DNA from: Yinghuangia elevatio
GTDB taxonomy: Bacteria > Actinomycetota > Actinomycetes > Streptomycetales > Streptomycetaceae
DNA length: 44,590 bases
Assembly (NCBI RefSeq): GCF_040649515.1
Contig: NZ_JBEZFP010000077.1
Coordinates: 1-44,590, forward strand
Direction: 5' to 3'
Each line of letters starts with the position of its first letter. The stretch's first letter is position 1. The notes below the pieces were generated by a model, which was given only the letters and a program-made list of their open reading frames with translations, did not search any database and was not told where the DNA came from. This document shows, piece by piece, positions 15,439 through 23,183 of the stretch. The translations under genes were made by a program, and so were the position numbers.

Positions 15439-18400
15439 CGCCGCGCAGTTCCCGTGCCGCCGTGGCCTCCAACTCGGGGCGGGACAGGGCGGCGTACGCC
15501 GAGACCGCCTCGGCGTACCCTGCCGCGTCCACCCGCTCGGCGAACCGCCGCCCCACGTCGGCGGAGAGCGACGGGAACTGCCGGTGCACGTGCAGGTGTT
15601 CGGCGAGCACCACCAGGCGTACGCCGGCCGCGTCGCCCTCGGCCAGAACCGCAAGACCGACCGCCAGCAGCGCGGTCCCGGCCGCCGGCAGCCGCAGGTG
15701 GCGGTTCTCCAGCACCGGCTGCGACAACAACGGGTACAGCCAGGAACGCAGTTCGCGTGCCGTATCGGCGACCGCGTCGACCCTGCCGTGCAACGCGTGC
15801 GCCGCCACCGCCGCGGACCGCACCTCCACCGACCACACCTCGGCGAACGGGTCGTCGACGGTGGGCAGGTCGTCCGCGCGGACCCGTTCGACGGCCTTCC
15901 GCCACAGGCCGAGCCCGGCCTCGGTCAGGTTCCGGGCCAGGGCGATCTCGGCGCGCGAGGCGAGGTCCGGACTGAAGACCAGGGAGACATCCCGCGGCTG
16001 GTCCAGTGCCGCCAACTCCAGCCAGTGCTCCGCCTCTTCCACCTCGCCGCGCTGCACGCAGGCGAGCGCGAGCGCCCAGCGGAAGCCGATCGAGTCGGAC
16101 CAGTCCCCGGACCGGTTCAGCACGTCCACGGCGTGCCGCAGGTGCCGGTACGCCTCCTCGCCGCGCCCGGTCTGGAGGCACAACTCGCTGACGCGGCCGA
16201 GCCCGAGCATCTGCGTCGCCGGGTTCCGCAACGGCGAGAGCGCGGTCAGCATCCGGCGGGACGCGTCCAGCGCGGCGTCCACGTCGTGCGCGTACTCCCA
16301 CAGATAGCTGGCGAAGCAGTCGGCGACGCCCTGGAGGAGCGGCGCGTCGGACGCGCACAACTCCCGCAGGCGGGTGTAGTCGGGCGACCGCAGCTCGGGC
16401 AGCGCACGCAGCATCAGGTCGAGAGCGTGCACCAGGGTGTCCGGCGGAGGCGGGGGCAGCCTGCGCAGGGTGACCAACTGCCGTACGGCACGCGGTCCGG
16501 AGAGCATGAACAGGCTCACCGTGCACACCGCCGCCGCGCTCCGGACCGGTTCGACGTCCTCCGGCCCCGGCCGGAAGTGGGACAGCGGCGGTCCGGTGTC
16601 CGCGGCGAGCGCCGCCAGCCGGGCGAAGTTGTTGTCCGACGCCCACAAGGAGGCGAGCACGGCGGCGACGGCCGCGATGGCGGGGCCGTCCGACCGCGCG
16701 AGGGCGTGCCGCAGAGACAGCACGAGGTTGTCCTGCTCGGCTTTGATCAGCGCCCACGCGTCCCACGGGTCGGCGGTGAACAGCGTGTCGTGCCGGGCCC
16801 TCCCGAAGTCCCGGGCCCAGTGCAGGAATCGCGTGGTGACGTCGTCGTCCTCGCCCGCCTCGGCACGGCGGGCCGCACTGAACTCGCGTACCGCCTCCAG
16901 CATGTGGAAGCGCACGCCCGCGGATGTGTCACCGGCCTTGATCAGCGACTGGTCGGCCAACTGCGCCAGCAGCGACAGCGCGTCGGCGCCCAACACATGC
17001 TCCGCGGCGTCCCCGGTGAACCCGCCCGGGAACACCGAGAGCATGCGCAACGCGGCCTGGCCGTCCGGGTCGAGCAGGTTCCAGCTCCACTCGACCACGG
17101 CGAGAAGGGTGCGGTGCCGCTCCGGAGTGTCCCGGGCGCCGCCGCGCAGCAGCGCGAACCGGTCGCGCAGCCGCTCGGCGATCTGCGGCACGGACAGCAC
17201 GCGGACCCGGGCGGCGGCCAGTTCCACCGCGAGCGGCAGGCCGTCCAGCCGGCGGCAGATCGCCACGACCGGTTCGTCCCGCAGCTCCGCGTCCGGCCGT
17301 GCGGCGCGGGCCCGCTGCCGGAACAGCTCGACGGTCGAGGCGGCGTCGAGTTCGGGCAGCGCGTAGAGGGATTCGGAGGTCAGCCCGAGCGGGGCCCGGC
17401 TGGTGGCGAGGACCCGCAGATCCGGCGAGCGCGACACCAGTGCCCGGACCAGGTCGGCGGCGCCGCGCACGACATGCTCGCAGTTGTCGAGCACCAGAAG
17501 TGCCGGGCCGGGACCGAGGGCGCCGATGATGCCGTCGAGGTCGGTGACCGGCAGCGCGAAGTGCCTGGCCTTGCCGACTCCGAGCGCCGAGGCCACCTCA
17601 CCGGCCACCTCGTCGTCGGCGGTGACGCCGGCGAGCGGGACGAAGCACACCGTCCGCTGCTCTGCCGCGCGGCCGACCGCGTGCGCGATGCGGGTCTTGC
17701 CGATTCCGCCGGGGCCGATGACCGTGGTCACCCGGGCGCTGCGCACCAGGTCGGCGATCGCGGCGACGTCGGCGTCCCGGCCCACCAGCGGGTTCGGCTC
17801 GTGCAGGACGCCGTGCCGGACGATCGGCGCCGTGCCGCGCAGCAACGCCTGGTGCACGGACTTGAGTTCGTCGCCCGGATCGGTGCCGAGCGCGTCGCGC
17901 AGGGAACGGCGGTAGGTGTCGTACCGGGTGAGCGCGGCGGCCGGACCGACGGCGGACGCCTCGCAGCGCAGCAGCTCGGCCAACACCTCCTCGTCCCGCG
18001 GCAGTTCGCGGGCAAGGCCGACGAGCGGGGCAATGGCCTCGGCCCGTCGTCCGAGCCGGGCGAGAGCCAGCGCGCGGGAGCGTACGAGCGTGCGATGCGC
18101 GGCGGAACGCGCGGCTCGCAGCGCCGCCACCGGATCGTGCAGGTCCTCGTCGGCCGCGGGCGCCACCACCCCGTCCCACAACGCGAGCCCGGCCTCCGCC
18201 TCGGCCAGCGCGCCGACGTGGTCACCGGCCGCCGCCCGGGCCTCGCCGCGTGCGGCGTGCAGCAGAAGTGCGGAGCTGTCGACCTCCTCCGCGGCGAGGG
18301 CGAGACGGTACCCGGCCGCCGTACCGACGATCAGCCCGGCACCGACCTGCGCCCGCAATCGGGAGACCAGCACCTGCACGGCCTTGCCGGGCCGCTCCGG

Positions 18401-18556
18401 CAACACATCGGGCCACAGGCCCTCGACCAGTCGCCCGGTGCTGCACCCCGCTCGCAGGTCCTCGGCGAGCAGCGCAAGGAGCCCGCGCAGCCGCGGCGCG
18501 GTGATCTCCCGGCCCCGGTAGGCCACGCGCGTCAGCAACGTCAGCTCGGTGGTCAC
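15416..18556 (-). CDS. AfsR/SARP-family large transcriptional regulator (BTAD-ATPase-TPR)
   Basis: 1046 residues: OmpR-type winged helix (about 1-90), bacterial transcriptional activator domain (about 97-240), STAND/NB-ARC ATPase (Walker A GPGGIGKT at 281-288, Walker B ALLVLDNCEH, RTSRAP-like sensor region as ATSRAPLGL), then a long helical, probably TPR, C-terminus. Such proteins activate antibiotic or developmental genes by binding 11-bp-spaced direct repeats. The GTG at 18556 is preceded by TAGTCT at leaderless spacing. Nearby candidates for control are the DrrAB-like exporter and the monooxygenase/methyltransferase genes; this is inference. Confidence 0.93.
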   Translation of the reverse strand: MTTELTLLTRVAYRGREITAPRLRGLLALLAEDLRAGCSTGRLVEGLWPDVLPERPGKAVQVLVSRLRAQVGAGLIVGTAAGYRLALAAEEVDSSALLLHAARGEARAAAGDHVGALAEAEAGLALWDGVVAPAADEDLHDPVAALRAARSAAHRTLVRSRALALARLGRRAEAIAPLVGLARELPRDEEVLAELLRCEASAVGPAAALTRYDTYRRSLRDALGTDPGDELKSVHQALLRGTAPIVRHGVLHEPNPLVGRDADVAAIADLVRSARVTTVIGPGGIGKTRIAHAVGRAAEQRTVCFVPLAGVTADDEVAGEVASALGVGKARHFALPVTDLDGIIGALGPGPALLVLDNCEHVVRGAADLVRALVSRSPDLRVLATSRAPLGLTSESLYALPELDAASTVELFRQRARAARPDAELRDEPVVAICRRLDGLPLAVELAAARVRVLSVPQIAERLRDRFALLRGGARDTPERHRTLLAVVEWSWNLLDPDGQAALRMLSVFPGGFTGDAAEHVLGADALSLLAQLADQSLIKAGDTSAGVRFHMLEAVREFSAARRAEAGEDDDVTTRFLHWARDFGRARHDTLFTADPWDAWALIKAEQDNLVLSLRHALARSDGPAIAAVAAVLASLWASDNNFARLAALAADTGPPLSHFRPGPEDVEPVRSAAAVCTVSLFMLSGPRAVRQLVTLRRLPPPPPDTLVHALDLMLRALPELRSPDYTRLRELCASDAPLLQGVADCFASYLWEYAHDVDAALDASRRMLTALSPLRNPATQMLGLGRVSELCLQTGRGEEAYRHLRHAVDVLNRSGDWSDSIGFRWALALACVQRGEVEEAEHWLELAALDQPRDVSLVFSPDLASRAEIALARNLTEAGLGLWRKAVERVRADDLPTVDDPFAEVWSVEVRSAAVAAHALHGRVDAVADTARELRSWLYPLLSQPVLENRHLRLPAAGTALLAVGLAVLAEGDAAGVRLVVLAEHLHVHRQFPSLSADVGRRFAERVDAAGYAEAVSAYAALSRPELEATAARELRGVSVATRG

Positions 18557-18568
18557 CTTTGCAGACTA
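18557..18568 (-). promoter_or_regulatory. Candidate leaderless promoter of the AfsR-like gene
   Basis: On the minus strand TAGTCT (18568-18563) is followed by six bases and then the GTG start at 18556, the spacing expected when transcription starts at the first base of the start codon. No clear -35 is visible. Confidence 0.45.
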
Positions 18569-18602
18569 ACCAGCGGCTCGGAGGTGGCCGGGTGTACGCC
18601 GG

Positions 18603-18911
18603 TCAGTCCGTGACCCGGCTCCGCGACTTGTACACCACGTCCTGGTAGTCGGGATGCCGGGCAATCCACCCCGCATAGAACGGGCACGTCGGCAGCACCG
18701 CCAGACCCGCCGTGCGCGCCTCGTCCAGCGACGACCGCACCAGCGCGGCACCGACGCCCTGGCCCTCGTACTGCGGCTCCACCTCGGTGTGGACGAACGC
18801 GATCACGCCCTTGGACCGGATGTACTCGGCCACCCCGGCGACCTTGCCGTCGATCCGCGCTTCGTACCGGTTCTCGGCCGCATTGTCGGTGACCTCGATG
18901 ACGCTCCCCAT
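18603..18911 (-). CDS. Small GNAT-fold N-acetyltransferase (YjdJ/COG2388-like)
   Basis: 102 residues. The short GNAT family is shown by FVHTEVEPQYEGQGVGAALVRSSLDEAR (acetyl-CoA-binding Q/R-x-x-G-x-G/A) and the ending CPFYAGWIARHPDYQDVV, which is typical. The ATG at 18911 has GGAGGAG upstream. The substrate is unknown. It follows the ankyrin gene by about 105 bp on the same strand. Confidence 0.9.
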   Translation of the reverse strand: MGSVIEVTDNAAENRYEARIDGKVAGVAEYIRSKGVIAFVHTEVEPQYEGQGVGAALVRSSLDEARTAGLAVLPTCPFYAGWIARHPDYQDVVYKSRSRVTD

Positions 18912-19016
18912 TGACGCTCCTCCGGTCGGTGGTGAGGCAGCACGCGCACACAGTTGTACGCACTGATCACCATTGTTCACGACTCGGATCGTCGACGACT
19001 CGGGCCGATCCGCCGA

Positions 19017-19694
19017 TCAGCCGGGCGGGGACGGTGTGGGGCGCCCGATGTTGTCGAGGATGGCGAGGAGGCCGCGTGCGGGCTCGGGGGATCGCGTGGT
19101 CAGGTAGCCGGTCAGGTACACGCGTACGTTCGTGTGCTCGCGCGACGCGACCTTGCCCGAGCCGGCGTACACCGAGATCCATTCGCCGGTCGCGTCGGCG
19201 TCGGCGCCCGCGTCGACCAGGGCCCGGAACACGGCCGTCAGCCCGGTGACGTCGCCGGCGCTCAGTTCGGCCCACCGCCGGTACCGCACACGGAACACCG
19301 CCCACCACAGCACCGGCCGCCCGGAGTCGGGGTGCGGAGCGGTGACGTCCGCACCGCGTTCCAGCATGAGCTTCAGGACCGCCAGACTTTCCGTGGCCGC
19401 CGCGGGGTTCCGGCCCAGCGCGCTCGCGACCGCGGCCTCGACCGCATCGTTGACCACCGGCTGGCGATTGTCGACCCCGGGGGCTTCGATGAAGTTCACG
19501 TCCGCGCCGCGGTCGAGCAGCAGGCGGGCGATGTCGTACCGGCCGGTCTTCAGGGCGACGCCCAGCGGCTGCTGCCCGGCGTCCTTCTTGGGCGGGGGCT
19601 TGCGTACGGCGGCCACCAGCGCGGGGTTCTTGTCGAGCAGCGCGGTCACCACGGCGATGTCGCCGTGGCGTATCGCCCGGAACAGCTTCTCCAT
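19017..19694 (-). CDS. Ankyrin-repeat protein
   Basis: 225 residues with at least three ankyrin units: IRHGDIAVVTALLDKNPALV, a central KTGRYDIARLLLDRGADVNF and SLAVLKLMLERGADVTAPHPDSGRPVLWWAV. No signal peptide or membrane segment, so it is probably a cytoplasmic protein-binding scaffold. Its ATG lies only 9 bp after the methyltransferase stop, so it is likely cotranscribed with it. The partner is unknown. Confidence 0.88.
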   Translation of the reverse strand: MEKLFRAIRHGDIAVVTALLDKNPALVAAVRKPPPKKDAGQQPLGVALKTGRYDIARLLLDRGADVNFIEAPGVDNRQPVVNDAVEAAVASALGRNPAAATESLAVLKLMLERGADVTAPHPDSGRPVLWWAVFRVRYRRWAELSAGDVTGLTAVFRALVDAGADADATGEWISVYAGSGKVASREHTNVRVYLTGYLTTRSPEPARGLLAILDNIGRPTPSPPG

Positions 19695-19703
19695 CCGGAG
19701 ACA

Positions 19704-21509
19704 CTAGGCGTTGTGCCCGGTTGACGTGGCCTCGTCGCGCGCGGACGGGAGGTGGGCCGGGGCGTCCGCCTTGCGGGCATGCAGGACGCTGGCTCCCAGG
19801 GGGAGAGGTGAAGCGTCGACGAGGCGCAGCCCGGCGGCGGCGAGCAGACGCGCGTAATGGTCGGCTCGGCGCTCACGGCCACCGACGTTGCACATCATGT
19901 GGAGGTCCCACGCGGTGGCCAGCGACGGCGAGCCGTCGGTCGGCAGCAGGCGCTCGATGATGAGGAGGTCGGCGTCCGCGTGCATGGCACCGGAGCAGTG
20001 GCGCAGGATCTCCTCGCAGCGTTCGTCCTCCCAGTCGTGCAGGACGCGTGAGAGCACGTAGACGTCGCCGCCTGCGGGTACGTCCGCGAAATCACCCGCC
20101 TGGAAGGTGCAGCGTTCGTCGAGGCCGGACGCCGCGAAAGAGCCGCGGGCGGACTCGACGACGTGCGGGCGTTCGAGCAGGATGCCGCGCAGATTGGGGC
20201 GCGCGGCCAGCAGGCGGCGCAGCAACTCGCCAGTCCCGCCCGCGACGTCGACGACCGTCCTGGGCTCGGGGGCGGCGTCGGCCGCGGCGATGACGGGGTG
20301 CAGGGGGAGCGGGTCGAACATGCGGGCGCTCGCGGCCATGGACTGGTCGAAGCGAGCGGCCAGTTCGGGGTGGCGTACGAAGTAGTCGAAGTGGTTCTCG
20401 CCGAAGAGGTGCTCGAAACCGGTGAGTCCGGTCCGTACGGCTTCCGTGAGGAGGGCGAACGACTGGTAGAAGGGACCGCCGTACATGAGGGCGAGCGGAC
20501 GCATCGAACCGGGGGCGTCGGTGCGCAGCAGCCTGCCGAGCGCGGTGAGCCGGAAGCCGTCGGACTCCGCGGCCACCACACCCAGCATGGCGAGGTAGCG
20601 CAGCAGCGTCGCCAGGTTCCCGGGGTGGGCGTCGACTTCCCGGGCCAGCGCGGCGACTTCGATGCCTGTGTCGGTGTCCATGGACTCGCACAGCCGCAGT
20701 TGCGCGCAGGCTGCCAGCGCCTGGGTCGTCCATGCGCCGGTCAGGAGGCGCAGCAGTGTCTCGGCGGGCTGCCGGGCCTGGTGGTCCTCAAGGTGCGCGG
20801 CAAGCACCTGGCGGTGGTCGCCGCGCGCGTACAACTCGAGCCTGCGATACCCGGCCTTCGAGTCCGCGGGGGCGGTGAAGTAGAAGACCGTGCCGTCCTC
20901 GTGCGGGTTGTAGCCGCCGCCGTCGGCCACCGCGCCGTGCCGGACCAGCATCGACCACAGCCCGCGCAGCACCAGCGGATCCGGCCGCTCGACCTCGAAC
21001 GCGAGGTGCGCCTCGTGGTCCCGGTCGCGCTCGTGCGCGGCGATCTCGGCAAGGTCCGAGCCGGGCGGGACGGCGAGTACGAACACCTCGACCGCACGCT
21101 GCTCGCCCTCGGGGCCGGAGACGGCGGGGCGCAGGATCCCCACGTCGAGGACCGCGGCGTCGCGGCGGTGCCGGGAGGCCAGGCGTTCGCGTACCACCAC
21201 ACTCGGCTGCGGTGCCGCGTCTGCGTCCAGGCCGTGCGCGGCCAGTTCGGTGCGCAGCGCGGGTAAGTCCGGGGGAAATACGAGGAGTCCGGCGTGCGCG
21301 AAGCGGCAGCGGTCGACCAGTGCACGCAGTTCGAGGCCGTCGAGGCCGGGCAGGAGCAGCGCCAGCAGCGTGGTCGTCTCCTGATGGCGGACGAAGTCGA
21401 TTGCGGCGCTCAGCCGGGCCGCGTCGTCGCGGGTGGTCGGCGGCGCGGTGTGCGAAGGCTGCGGCGTATGGGTGGACAGCGGGGACGGTGAGGTCGTTTG
21501 CGTGGTCAT
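19704..21509 (-). CDS. SAM-dependent O-methyltransferase with an extra N-terminal domain
   Basis: 601 residues. The C-terminal part (about 265-590) is a family-2 plant-type O-methyltransferase: dimerisation region, SAM site VVDVAGGTGELLRRLL, and catalytic base in SRVLHDWEDE (His). The N-terminal 250 residues are not part of that family; HEAHLAFEVE, GTVFYFTAP and RRLELYARG faintly resemble vicinal-oxygen-chelate strands. The ATG at 21509 has AAGGA upstream; a TTG at 21536 is the alternative. Leu82 is encoded by TTA (21264-21266), suggesting bldA dependence. It follows a flavin monooxygenase gene, so hydroxylation then O-methylation of one aromatic substrate is plausible. Confidence 0.88.
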   Translation of the reverse strand: MTTQTTSPSPLSTHTPQPSHTAPPTTRDDAARLSAAIDFVRHQETTTLLALLLPGLDGLELRALVDRCRFAHAGLLVFPPDLPALRTELAAHGLDADAAPQPSVVVRERLASRHRRDAAVLDVGILRPAVSGPEGEQRAVEVFVLAVPPGSDLAEIAAHERDRDHEAHLAFEVERPDPLVLRGLWSMLVRHGAVADGGGYNPHEDGTVFYFTAPADSKAGYRRLELYARGDHRQVLAAHLEDHQARQPAETLLRLLTGAWTTQALAACAQLRLCESMDTDTGIEVAALAREVDAHPGNLATLLRYLAMLGVVAAESDGFRLTALGRLLRTDAPGSMRPLALMYGGPFYQSFALLTEAVRTGLTGFEHLFGENHFDYFVRHPELAARFDQSMAASARMFDPLPLHPVIAAADAAPEPRTVVDVAGGTGELLRRLLAARPNLRGILLERPHVVESARGSFAASGLDERCTFQAGDFADVPAGGDVYVLSRVLHDWEDERCEEILRHCSGAMHADADLLIIERLLPTDGSPSLATAWDLHMMCNVGGRERRADHYARLLAAAGLRLVDASPLPLGASVLHARKADAPAHLPSARDEATSTGHNA

Positions 21510-21524
21510 CGCGAAGAGGTCCTT

Positions 21525-21546
21525 ATAGCTGGGCAATATCTGGGCA
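21525..21546 (-). repeat. Two 11-bp direct repeats before the methyltransferase gene
   Basis: The minus strand carries TGCCCAGATAT followed at once by TGCCCAGCTAT (10 of 11 identical), then the -10-like TATAAG. The heptamer TGCCCAG at 11-bp spacing is the geometry of SARP-type sites. Confidence 0.6.
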
Positions 21547-21637
21547 CATCAGTACATTTCGATACTGCGCGGGTCGAAAATGGGCGTGGCTTGCCGCCCG
21601 GTGGCGACGCCGTACCGGCCCGGACGCCGCGGCGCCC

Positions 21638-22849
21638 TCAGACGCCGACGTAGTTCTCGGCGAACCAGTCCTGATGGGTGCGTGAGGTCCGCAGCGACTC
21701 GATGCGCGCGCGGCGCAACTGGTCCTGGAACAGCGCCTCGTCGTCCGTTCCCGGCGCGCGGTGCAGCAGCCGGATCATCCAGTGGGAGAACTCCTGCGCG
21801 CGCCAGATGTACGCGAGGCACTGCGCCGAATAGCGGTTCAGGGACTCGGGGTCGGCCTTCGTGAGGTCGTCGACGAGCGCGCGAGCCAGGATCTCGGCCT
21901 CCAGCACCGCGAGGTTCGCACCCTTCGCGGCTGACGGACTGATCAGACTCGCCGCGTCGCCGACCAGGAACAGCGAGCCGTGACGCAGCGGTTCGAGGAC
22001 GTCCGACTCCAGGTCGACGACAGCGCGCTGCACGATGGGCCCGTGCCGCAACGCCCCGTAGTCCGCCGCCCGCATCCGCACCGTGAGTTCGTCCCAGATG
22101 CGATCGTCCGGCCATGCGTCCGGCGAGGTGCCGGGCGCACATTGCAGGTAGTACCGCGTGGTCTCCGGCGTGCGGGCCATGTGCCCGGCGAAACCGCGCG
22201 GGTGCAGCGCGTAGCCCACCGCGTCGAGGCTGGGCGGCGCCTCGGCGAGTACGCCCAGCCACGACACCCCGTGGTTGCGGTGGTGGCGGCGTACCGCCCC
22301 GGGCGGGATCGAACGCCGTGCCGCCCCGTGCCGGCCGTCGCACCCCGCCACGTACCGCGCGTCCCATCTGCTCGGACGGCCGTCCGCGTCGCGCACTTCG
22401 ACCCACGGCCGCGTGCCGTCCGCGTCGCGTACGGCCACCGCCTCGGCCTCGAAGAGGATTTGCCCGCCGGCGTCCAGGTACTGCGCGAGCAAGTCGGTGA
22501 CCAACTCCTGCTGCGGGTAGACCGTGTGCCGTTCCCCCTGGCCGAGCCGGCTGTAGTCCAGGCGGAACCGGGCGTCCTCGGTGCGGAACTCGCAGACGCT
22601 GTGCTCCCGGCCGCGGCTGCGCAGCCCGGCGTCCAGCCCGTTCCGGGCGAGGACCCGCGCGGTGTTCGCGGCCAGGAACCCGGCCCGCGCGCGCGTTTGC
22701 ACATGCTCCCGTGTCGCGCGCTCCAGGATCACGCACCCGATTCCGCTGCGCAGCAAGAGATTTCCGAGAACCAGTCCGGCCGGTCCGGCGCCGAGGACGA
22801 CCACGTCTGCGGTGTTCCTGCCGACCCGGGCAGTGTGGCTATCTGTCAC
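21638..22849 (-). CDS. FAD-dependent aromatic monooxygenase, p-hydroxybenzoate hydroxylase (PobA)-like
   Basis: 403 residues, close to PobA (394). FAD motifs: GAGPAG at 20-25, the DG motif YVAGCDGRHGAARRSI, and the GD motif LFLVGDAASLISPSAAKG. The ending YIWRAQEFSHWMIRLLH is characteristic of the PobA group. It hydroxylates an aromatic ring using NAD(P)H and O2; the true substrate could differ from 4-hydroxybenzoate because no protocatechuate-pathway genes are nearby. I chose the GTG at 22849 because a palindrome at 22875-22890 would otherwise lie in the coding region. Upstream of the methyltransferase on the same strand. Confidence 0.88.
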   Translation of the reverse strand: MTDSHTARVGRNTADVVVLGAGPAGLVLGNLLLRSGIGCVILERATREHVQTRARAGFLAANTARVLARNGLDAGLRSRGREHSVCEFRTEDARFRLDYSRLGQGERHTVYPQQELVTDLLAQYLDAGGQILFEAEAVAVRDADGTRPWVEVRDADGRPSRWDARYVAGCDGRHGAARRSIPPGAVRRHHRNHGVSWLGVLAEAPPSLDAVGYALHPRGFAGHMARTPETTRYYLQCAPGTSPDAWPDDRIWDELTVRMRAADYGALRHGPIVQRAVVDLESDVLEPLRHGSLFLVGDAASLISPSAAKGANLAVLEAEILARALVDDLTKADPESLNRYSAQCLAYIWRAQEFSHWMIRLLHRAPGTDDEALFQDQLRRARIESLRTSRTHQDWFAENYVGV

Positions 22850-22874
22850 GGGACTGGATGCTAGCCACAGTGAA

Positions 22875-22890
22875 CTACCCAACTGGTTAG
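22875..22890. promoter_or_regulatory. Operator-like palindrome upstream of the monooxygenase gene
   Basis: CTACCCAACTGGTTAG is a 16-bp imperfect palindrome (6 of 8 half-site positions pair) in a locally AT-richer stretch, 26 bp upstream of the chosen GTG. Its repressor or activator is unknown; no dedicated small regulator is adjacent. Confidence 0.4.
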
Positions 22891-22966
22891 ATCTCACCCG
22901 ATTGCGCTGTTCCGTCAGCAATTTCTGCCAAGCGAGCCGCTCGCGGTGTACGGAGCGTCCGTCCGG

Positions 22967-23014
22967 GCGGGTGGTCAGGCGGGTCGCCAGGCGGGTGGCC
23001 AGGCGGGTGGTGAG
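22967..23014. repeat. 12-bp tandem repeat, four copies
   Basis: Units of the form GCGGGT(G/C)G(T/C)(C/G)AG repeated four times with few substitutions, in noncoding DNA upstream of the MerR-type promoter. Confidence 0.8.
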
Positions 23015-23052
23015 GCGCGGGGGGAGCCGGATGAATCGACCGGCGTGCGGGG

Positions 23053-23084
23053 TTGTATCCGGTACCCGGGTACAGGCTTACCGT
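23053..23084 (+). promoter_or_regulatory. MerR-type promoter with 19-bp spacer and dyad operator
   Basis: A -35 TTGTAT (23053-23058) and -10 TTACCG (23078-23083) are 19 bp apart. The spacer holds the near-perfect palindrome CCGGTACCCGGGTACAGG (23059-23076; core GTACCCGGGTAC is exact). An overlong spacer with a central dyad is the hallmark of promoters activated by MerR proteins. It faces the two-gene unit starting at 23184. Confidence 0.75.
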
Positions 23085-23183
23085 CGAAGGACCGGCCGGG
23101 CGACGGGCCCGGCCGCTGCGTACCGATGACCCGGGCGGCTCGTGCCGAGGACCCGTGGCACTCCCGGCGGAAGGAGCGGCGCC

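Larger units (their letters stand above)
22850..23183. other. Divergent intergenic region, monooxygenase / MerR-partner gene
   Basis: About 330 bp. It holds an operator-like palindrome next to the monooxygenase start, a 12-bp tandem repeat and a MerR-type promoter facing right (each listed separately). No further gene is supported. Confidence 0.7.

Noticed and set aside
15338..18613. + strand open frame of over 1000 codons opposite the AfsR-like gene
   Set aside because: Shadow frame; the minus-strand product has clear wHTH, BTAD and ATPase motifs, while this one has none.
22967..23014. CRISPR-like or attachment-site repeat
   Set aside because: The 12-bp units are directly adjacent with no spacers, so this is a simple tandem repeat.
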